A stretch of DNA of 64,000 nucleotides from positions 2,294,001 through 2,358,000 of the forward strand of contig CP082962.1 in the NCBI GenBank assembly GCA_021730285.1, in the 5' to 3' direction. Under the pieces are notes generated by a model. It had not been told where the DNA came from, did not search any database, and worked only from the letters and a program-made list of their open reading frames with translations. The stretch is from Desulfovibrio sp. JY (GTDB taxonomy: Bacteria; Desulfobacterota; Desulfovibrionia; Desulfovibrionales; Desulfovibrionaceae). The position numbers were made by a program, and so were the translations under genes. Positions 58,607 to 64,000 of the stretch are shown piece by piece; position 1 is the stretch's first letter; each line of letters starts with the position of its first letter.

Positions 58607-59227
58607 CTATCGGGCCATGAAATCGGAACTTGCCACAAATGATTTTGCAATGTCGCTGACCAGCGGGTTGAACACGGCACTGGACGATTTTGGGTAGGTC
58701 AAGATGAATGTTGCCGTGATGGCTTTATTCTTGATCGTTTTTTGGTAAACGATCTTCCCGTCTTTTATCCCGGAAACGACAAAGAAATTCTTCCCCATAT
58801 ATTCATATGTAACGCGCGAGCCAATCTCCTGTTGCGCTTTTATATAAAGCACTTTTATGGGATTTGTTTTCACGGAATTCCATTTCGCCCAGCAAATCAA
58901 TTTAACCTGTCCCTCCGAATCCTTGAAAATCTGCCCATCGCCAGCGTTGGACTCCCCCATGGCTGTGAGCAGTTTCTTGGGCCAAGCAATCACGTATCCA
59001 TACTTGTGGTTTGTATACCATTCATATGGAGTAGCTTTGCTGCCAACGGAGATGCCCCCTGCATCATGCCCTTGTTGCGATTGTGTGGCTAATACCTCTC
59101 GCGCGCCAGCCGGCAACAGCATGAAGAGAAGAAATACTGCAGGGACTGTATGCATGGTTAGGACGTACAGCTTGGCATTCATCGCAATTTTCACTGATTG
59201 AACCGCTTGGCATGATCGCAGGCCCAT
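58607..59227 (-). CDS. small exported protein of unknown function
   Basis: 206 residues from ATG at 59,227 (AGAGGTAAGC); an internal ATG at 59,182 could also start. Hydrophobic signal at residues 20-45 (HTVPAVFLLFMLLPAGA). The mature part is alpha/beta (KYGYVIAWPKKLLTAMGESN, GKIVYQKTIKNKAITATFIL), a pattern seen in small lipid- or protein-binding periplasmic proteins. GC is lower than average for the window. No family recognised. Confidence 0.75.
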   Translation of the reverse strand: MGLRSCQAVQSVKIAMNAKLYVLTMHTVPAVFLLFMLLPAGAREVLATQSQQGHDAGGISVGSKATPYEWYTNHKYGYVIAWPKKLLTAMGESNAGDGQIFKDSEGQVKLICWAKWNSVKTNPIKVLYIKAQQEIGSRVTYEYMGKNFFVVSGIKDGKIVYQKTIKNKAITATFILTYPKSSSAVFNPLVSDIAKSFVASSDFMAR

Positions 59228-59348
59228 GCTTACCTCTTTCTCTGATGATGTGCGGTGTAATATAAAAGCAAAAAAGCAAGCACACGCACAAATACAATGT
59301 GGGATTTTATCCCAGGCCCCGTTCGGGATGGCGCAATAGTTTGCAATA

Positions 59349-59696
59349 CTACTCAACGATAATGGACGAAGTTATATCGTTCCATCTGTCTCCGACATAT
59401 CGATGATTGCTCGTTACCGTAGCTCTTCTTCCACTGTAATTCTTATGCTCAAATAAATAAACAGTGTTTCCGTCTCTGACTTTTATCGAACTGAGCATAT
59501 CATTTCCGATATCAAGATCGTCTACATTGTAGCTCCCTTCTTGCAAACATTGCCTGCTTCCTCCGTAATCTATATGTTCATAAATGATGGCCGCACAGCG
59601 CTTTGCTTCAGATTTATTGGGGATGAGTACACACAGGCCAGCCACCATGGTAAACAACGCCATGGCAATATATCCATTAAGGTACGCCCGCTTCAT
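59349..59696 (-). CDS. exported beta/gamma-crystallin domain protein
   Basis: 115 residues from ATG at 59,696 (AAGGAGAAAAAG). Signal peptide MKRAYLNGYIAMALFTMVAG. The mature part has two Greek-key motifs of the beta/gamma-crystallin type: IIYEHIDYGGSRQCL...DDLDIGNDMLSSIKV and VYLFEHKNYSGRRATV...DRWNDITSSIIV, each ending in an N/D-x-x-S-S calcium-site-like signature. Likely a calcium-binding secreted protein. Clearly lower GC than the host average. Confidence 0.85.
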   Translation of the reverse strand: MKRAYLNGYIAMALFTMVAGLCVLIPNKSEAKRCAAIIYEHIDYGGSRQCLQEGSYNVDDLDIGNDMLSSIKVRDGNTVYLFEHKNYSGRRATVTSNHRYVGDRWNDITSSIIVE

Positions 59697-60205
59697 CTTT
59701 TTCTCCTTCATGCGATTTTGTTTTCCCAACGCTCTGGCCCGGCTCTGCATCCTATTTTGCTGCATACGCCTAGCGTTATGGTTGCCGAGGTAATGCATGG
59801 ACCGTGCCGGAGCAGAGGAGAAGCGAAACGCCTGAAGCAGTGCGCCTCCGCGCCCCTCGGGCGATGCTACGCATGCCAACAATCCTGCCGGTAGCCTGTT
59901 TTTTTGTCAGATTTCCTGGCATATAACCTGACAGCCGCTGGGGCCTGTTTCCAAATCACCGGAGTCAGATGCGGCACGCTGCGATGGTGACCATGGCAAG
60001 GAAGGTCTGGGCCAGCTTTTCGTAGCGGGTGGAACATCGTGGACATGAAGCACGATTGGAACGTCATCTATCCTTCCGTGAAAAAATAGGGCAAGGCCGG
60101 AGGAACGCGCAGGGTCCACGATTTCCCCTGGCCACGTCCGGCGTTGTCGGGCGTGACGTTCGCATGGCCATTTGCCGCCCGGTCGCCCAAGAGGTTTCTT
60201 GCCGC
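59697..60205. other. gene-free stretch with repeat and IS remnant
   Basis: Upstream of the crystallin-like gene and of the cytochrome operon. It contains a 40-base dispersed repeat (59,871-59,910), a transposase remnant (59,965-60,039) and about 165 bases before the cytochrome b ATG in which no clear promoter is recognised. Small open frames here are low-complexity. Confidence 0.5.
59965..60039 (-). pseudogene. remnant of IS5-type transposase C-terminus
   Basis: Read on the minus strand, 24 codons plus a stop give RCSTRYEKLAQTFLAMVTIA followed by ACRI. This matches the end of IS5/IS427-type transposases, usually of the form R-x-A-T-R-Y-E-K-L-A-x-x-F-L-A-M-x-x-x-A. No further transposase sequence, DDE residues or terminal repeats are visible on either side, so it is a fragment. 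Confidence 0.7.
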
Positions 60206-61489
60206 ATGGCGTCTTCCCGGAAATCCGTCACGGACCTGATCCTGCACCTGCATCCGCCAAGCGTGCCCGCCGCGACGTTGCGCTTCCGTCTGAGTTTCGG
60301 CCTTGGCGGCATGGCCGTGACACTTACCGGGCTGCTTTTCGCCACGGGCCTCCTGCTGCTTTTGGCCTACCGCCCCGAAACCGACGCGGCCTATGGTTCG
60401 ATCCTGGTCATCACCCGGGAGGTCCCCTTCGGTCGCTTTGTCCGCAACATCCACCACGCCAGCGCCAACCTGCTGGTGGCCGTCGCCCTGCTGCACCTTT
60501 TCCGCGTGGCGGCGACCGGCGCGTTCGGCCCGGGCCGGCGGCTCAACTGGATCATCGGCCTGGTGCTTTTTGCCCTTGTCCTGGCCGCCAATTTCACCGG
60601 CTACCTGCTTCCCTGGGACCAGCTCGCCTACTGGGCCGTGACCATCTGCACCAGCATGCTCGGCTACGTGCCCCTTGGCGGGCAGTGGCTGCTGGAACTG
60701 TTCCGGGGCGGGACGGACATCAGTCAACCGACCCTGGCCAACTTCTTCGTGCTCCATGTAGCGGCCGTGCCCGGTCTGCTGGTCGCCTTTTCCTTCTGGC
60801 ACTTCTGGCTGGTCCGCCGGGCCGGAGGGCTTGTCCGCCCCGGGGAGGAGGGCGATCCGCGCCTGCCGACCGTGCCGCATCTGCTCGTGCGGGAGGCGGC
60901 CGTTGGTCTGTGGCTGATCGCTTGCGTGCTCCTTGTCGCCATGGTCTGGGACGCGCCGCTTCTGGCCCAGGCCAATCCCGCGCTGAGCCCCAATCCGGCC
61001 AAGGCGCCGTGGTATTTCCAGGGCTTCCAGGAACTCCTGCTCCATCTCGATCCGGTTTTCGCCGTCTGCGTCTGGCCGCTTCTCGGCGCGGCGGCCTTGC
61101 TGGCCGTGCCCTTTTGGCCCGGCAGCGCCCTGCCGCCCGGGGACTGGTTCGGCTCGCCGCGCGGCCGGCGTCTGGCCGCCTGGATGGCTGCGGCCGGCCT
61201 GCTTTTTACCGCCGGGGCCATCCTGCTGGACAATTTCCTGCCCGTCGCCGCCGGGCCGGCCGCCAGCGCCTGGATCACCCGGGGCCTTTTGCCCACGCTC
61301 CTCGTGCTTGCCGTACTGGCGGGCGCGTATCGGTTGCTGGTCAAAACATGGGGCGCGACCCGGGCCGAAGCCGTGATGGCCTGTCTGTGCCTGGCCCTGG
61401 CCGGGCTTGTCGTGTGCACGGTCGTCGGCGTCTGGTTTCGCGGCCCGGAGATGCGCCTTGTCTGGCCTGTGGCGCAAGGAGGCGCGTAG
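60206..61489 (+). CDS. cytochrome b (full-length, bc/b6f type)
   Basis: 427 residues; ATG at 60,206 with AGAGG some distance upstream. It has about eight membrane helices. Haem ligands are His83/84 with His97 (NIHHASANLL...LLHLF) and His184 with His199 (LHVAAVPG...FWHF). The quinol-site region reads TGYLLPWDQLAYW and the PEWY equivalent is KAPWYFQGF, as in delta-proteobacterial enzymes. It carries electrons from menaquinol between two b haems. N- and C-terminal parts are fused, as in bc1, not split as in b6f. Confidence 0.93.
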   Translation: MASSRKSVTDLILHLHPPSVPAATLRFRLSFGLGGMAVTLTGLLFATGLLLLLAYRPETDAAYGSILVITREVPFGRFVRNIHHASANLLVAVALLHLFRVAATGAFGPGRRLNWIIGLVLFALVLAANFTGYLLPWDQLAYWAVTICTSMLGYVPLGGQWLLELFRGGTDISQPTLANFFVLHVAAVPGLLVAFSFWHFWLVRRAGGLVRPGEEGDPRLPTVPHLLVREAAVGLWLIACVLLVAMVWDAPLLAQANPALSPNPAKAPWYFQGFQELLLHLDPVFAVCVWPLLGAAALLAVPFWPGSALPPGDWFGSPRGRRLAAWMAAAGLLFTAGAILLDNFLPVAAGPAASAWITRGLLPTLLVLAVLAGAYRLLVKTWGATRAEAVMACLCLALAGLVVCTVVGVWFRGPEMRLVWPVAQGGA

Positions 61490-61495
61490 GACACC

Positions 61496-62023
61496 ATGAA
61501 GCGCAAAAGCAAAGAGGCGACGCCGGCCATGGAGAATGCCCCGGTCGAACCCGGCCGCCGCCGGTTTTTCGGCTGGCTGTGGGCCATGATCGGACTCGCC
61601 GCCGTGGCGGAATTCTGCTGGGTCGGCGTCTCGTTTCTGCTGGCCCGCAAGGAGCGAAGCGCCAAGGCCGCCGGGGCGCGCATCGTCACCGCCGGATCGG
61701 TCGACACCTTTTCGCCGGACACGGTGACCGCCATCCCAAGCGGCCAGTTCTTCCTGGCGCGCCTGCCCGACGGCGGTTTTCTGGCCCTGTCGCGCACCTG
61801 CACGCACCTGGGCTGCTCGATCCATTGGGACGCGGAAAAAAGTCGCTTCCAGTGTCCCTGCCACGGTTCGAGCTTCAATCTGGCCGGCGAGGTCCTAAGC
61901 GCCCCCGCCCCGAGGCCCCTGGACTGTTACCCGGTGCGCATCGAAAACGGCCTGGTAAAGGTAGACGTGGCCGCCCCGCGCCGCCGGGACCGCTTCGAAC
62001 CGGATCAGGCCGCCCGGATCTGA
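61496..62023 (+). CDS. Rieske iron-sulfur protein
   Basis: 175 residues, 6 bases after the cytochrome b stop. A Tat-type start (PGRRRFFGWL) precedes one membrane anchor. The [2Fe-2S] ligands are in CTHLGC (102-107) and CPCHGS (120-125). It accepts one electron from quinol at the positive side of the membrane and passes it to cytochrome c. Operon order cytochrome b then Rieske is the reverse of common bc1 operons. Confidence 0.95.
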   Translation: MKRKSKEATPAMENAPVEPGRRRFFGWLWAMIGLAAVAEFCWVGVSFLLARKERSAKAAGARIVTAGSVDTFSPDTVTAIPSGQFFLARLPDGGFLALSRTCTHLGCSIHWDAEKSRFQCPCHGSSFNLAGEVLSAPAPRPLDCYPVRIENGLVKVDVAAPRRRDRFEPDQAARI

Positions 62024-62053
62024 CGCCATGCCAACCCCAAGCGACAGCATGCC

Positions 62054-64000
62054 ATGACGCCGGCCACGGACAACACCAAACCCTGGGAACGGGCGGCCCT
62101 TTTCGCCGCCGGGATCATCCTGGCCTCGCCGTTGCTCTATCTGCTCGTCTTCGGCCCGGGAACGCCCCCGCCCAAGGACAGGCCGGCCGCCTTCGTCGGT
62201 AGCGAAAAATGCCGGAAATGCCACGAGACGGAGTATAAGAAATGGCTCGGTTCCGACCACCGCCTGGCCATGGCCGAAGCCGGCGAGGACACGGTGCTCG
62301 GCGATTTCGGCAACGTCAGCTTCACCGATCCCTACAGCCACGTCACGTCGCGCTTTTTCCGCAAGGACGGCAAATATTACGTCGAAACCGAAGGCCCGGA
62401 CGGCAAGCCCGGGCAGTTCCGGATCGCCTACACCTTTGGCGCGCGCCCCTTGCAGCAGTACCTCGTGCCCTTTCCCGGCGGCCGGCTCCAATGCCTCAAC
62501 ATCGCCTGGGACGTGGACAAAAAGACCTGGTACCGCCTGCCGCCCTATGACGTGGTCCCGCCGGGCGACTGGCTGCATTGGACCGGCGGCGGGCAGACCT
62601 GGAACGCCATGTGCGCCGAGTGCCACTCGACCAACGTGACCAAGGGCTACGATCCCGAAACAGGCGACTACCAGACCACCTGGTCCGAGATCACCGTGGG
62701 CTGCGAGGCCTGCCATGGCCCGGGTTCCAAACACCTCGCCTGGGCCGATCTGCCGCCTTTGGCCCGAAGCCGGACCGACAATTTCGGCCTCACCGTGCGC
62801 ACGGGAAACGTCACCGCCGACGAGCAGATACGGCTGTGCGCGCCCTGCCATTCCCGGCGCTTCCAGCTCGGCGACAACCGCCATGTCCAGGGCGAGCTGC
62901 TCGACCTCATGGTGCCGGAGCTTTTAAACGAAGGGGTCTACTACCCCGACGGCCAGATTTTGGCCGAGGATTACGTCTACGGCTCCTTTGCCCAAAGCAA
63001 GATGCACCAGCGCGGCGTTCGGTGCAGCGATTGTCACGACGTGCATAGCGGCAAGCTCCACAAGGAAGGCAACGCCGTGTGCACCCAGTGCCACCGGGCC
63101 GCTGTCTACGACACCAAGGAGCACCATTTCCATAAGGACGTGTACGAGGGAAAGCCGAGCGACGGGCACCTGTGCGTCAAGTGCCACATGCCCGGCCGAT
63201 ACTACATGGGCATCGACTACCGCCCGGACCACAGCCTGCGCGTGCCACGTCCGGACTTAAGCGCCAGGATCGACACCCCCAACGCCTGCATGGCCAAGGG
63301 CTGCCATGCGGACAAGAGTCTGGCCTGGAATATCGACGCCTGCACGAAATGGTACGGCGAGACGCGAAAGCCCCAGTACGGGACGGTCTTCGCCGCCGGC
63401 CGCGCCCGGAAGCCGGAGGCCGAGGCGGACCTGATCCGCCTGGCCGGGGACCCGCTGTTGCCGACCATCGTCCGGGCCACGGCCCTGGGGCTGTTGCGTG
63501 CCTATCCCAACCCGGCCAGCCATGACTGCCTGGCCAAGGGGCTCGACGACCCGGACGCCCTGATCCGCTACACCGCCATCCGCAGCCTGGAGTACTTCGA
63601 CCCCGAAACGCGGCTCAGGCGCATCGCGCCCAAGCTTTACGATCCGGTCAAGGCGGTGCGCATGGAAGCGGCCATGATGCTCTCCGCCCTGCCGGAAGAC
63701 CGCCTGCGCCCGGACGACCGGGAGGCCTTTCGCCAGGCCCTCGGCGACTACCGGCAAGCCATGCGGTACAACGCCGACCTCGCTCCGGAGCGCTACAATC
63801 TCGGCAACCTGGCCGCCAACCTGCACGATGTGCCGACGGCCATCCGCGAGTATGAAAAAGCCATTGCCATCGATTCCCAGTTCTACCCGGCCCAGGTCAA
63901 TCTGGCCATGCTGTTGAACGGGCAGGGGAAAAACAAGGAAGCCGAACGGCTCTTGAAGGAAGTCCTGCTGCAACATCCCGAACTGTATGAAGTGTCGTAT
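62054..64000 (+). CDS. eight-haem cytochrome c with HEAT- and TPR-like repeats, 3' truncated
   Basis: 649 codons to the window edge. A membrane anchor or signal (residues 14-34) is followed by haem motifs CRKCH (53-57), CAECH, CEACH, CAPCH, CSDCH, CTQCH, CVKCH and a CMAKGCH of the CX4CH type, eight in all. After about residue 440 come HEAT-like repeats (LIRYTAIRSLEYFDPETRLR) and then TPR-like ones (AIREYEKAIAIDSQFYPAQV). In place of cytochrome c1 it would take electrons from the Rieske protein. The ATG overlaps the stop of a nine-codon minicistron (ATG at 62,028). Confidence 0.93.
   Translation, partial: MTPATDNTKPWERAALFAAGIILASPLLYLLVFGPGTPPPKDRPAAFVGSEKCRKCHETEYKKWLGSDHRLAMAEAGEDTVLGDFGNVSFTDPYSHVTSRFFRKDGKYYVETEGPDGKPGQFRIAYTFGARPLQQYLVPFPGGRLQCLNIAWDVDKKTWYRLPPYDVVPPGDWLHWTGGGQTWNAMCAECHSTNVTKGYDPETGDYQTTWSEITVGCEACHGPGSKHLAWADLPPLARSRTDNFGLTVRTGNVTADEQIRLCAPCHSRRFQLGDNRHVQGELLDLMVPELLNEGVYYPDGQILAEDYVYGSFAQSKMHQRGVRCSDCHDVHSGKLHKEGNAVCTQCHRAAVYDTKEHHFHKDVYEGKPSDGHLCVKCHMPGRYYMGIDYRPDHSLRVPRPDLSARIDTPNACMAKGCHADKSLAWNIDACTKWYGETRKPQYGTVFAAGRARKPEAEADLIRLAGDPLLPTIVRATALGLLRAYPNPASHDCLAKGLDDPDALIRYTAIRSLEYFDPETRLRRIAPKLYDPVKAVRMEAAMMLSALPEDRLRPDDREAFRQALGDYRQAMRYNADLAPERYNLGNLAANLHDVPTAIREYEKAIAIDSQFYPAQVNLAMLLNGQGKNKEAERLLKEVLLQHPELYEVSY

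Noticed and set aside
1-64000. tRNA or rRNA genes, including as integration target
   Set aside because: I saw no cloverleaf-like sequence with a conserved TTCGA/GGTTCGA arm or rRNA segment; transposable phages do not need a tRNA target. A tRNA scan would settle it.

Overview
The window looks like a piece of a high-GC, Gram-negative, sulfate-reducer-like chromosome, most plausibly Desulfovibrionaceae. This is an inference from the cytochrome b/Rieske/multihaem c operon, the signal peptides and lipoproteins, the autotransporter and the SpoIIE-type phosphatases. No rRNA or tRNA is present to confirm it. Roughly the first half is a Mu-like transposable prophage that runs off the left edge. The second half is host sequence.

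PROPHAGE (1 to about 33,766). It is read right to left. The phage left end lies at 33,573-33,766 and carries three copies of a transposase-binding-type repeat. Inward from it come a 60-residue membrane protein and an S24-type CI repressor on the + strand, then a control region with inverted repeats. The leftward early operon follows: small regulators, MuA transposase, MuB ATPase, HTH proteins, DUF3164 protein, GemA and a Mor/C-like activator. It ends at a strong hairpin (22,787-22,818). Two nearly identical upstream elements (22,662-22,704 and 13,925-13,967) sit where Mu has its lysis and head late promoters. The first precedes an SNase-like protein, a lipoprotein, a transglycosylase, a holin-like protein, a zinc-finger protein, gp25-gp28 relatives, the portal and a MuF protein with a toxin-like C-terminus. 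The second precedes the protease/scaffold, head, connector, tail tube, tail chaperones, tape measure and distal tail genes. There is no tail sheath gene, so this is a Mu-type replication and head module joined to a long siphophage-type tail module. Two small + strand genes (21,344-21,622 and 31,248-31,526) interrupt the leftward operons and share a related upstream region.

HOST, 33.8-51.7 kb. A degraded stretch is followed by a 1,672-residue type V autotransporter and an OmpH/Skp-like lipoprotein. Next is a leftward pair: a Memo-like/CapA-like fusion and a DUF3160 protein. A group of small exported or membrane proteins follows, some of them related to degraded copies nearby. A rightward run of four exported proteins ends with a YVTN-type beta-propeller.

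HOST, 51.7-59.7 kb. This is a signalling cassette: a protein joining an anti-sigma-type kinase domain to a membrane sensor and a SpoIIE phosphatase, a divergent AAA+/Fis regulator with an altered GAFTGA loop, a second sensor-phosphatase, and a STAS antagonist. Three small exported proteins follow, one with a beta/gamma-crystallin fold.

HOST, 59.9-64 kb. A trace of an IS5-type transposase precedes an operon for cytochrome b, a Rieske protein and an eight-haem cytochrome c with helical repeats, which is cut by the right edge.
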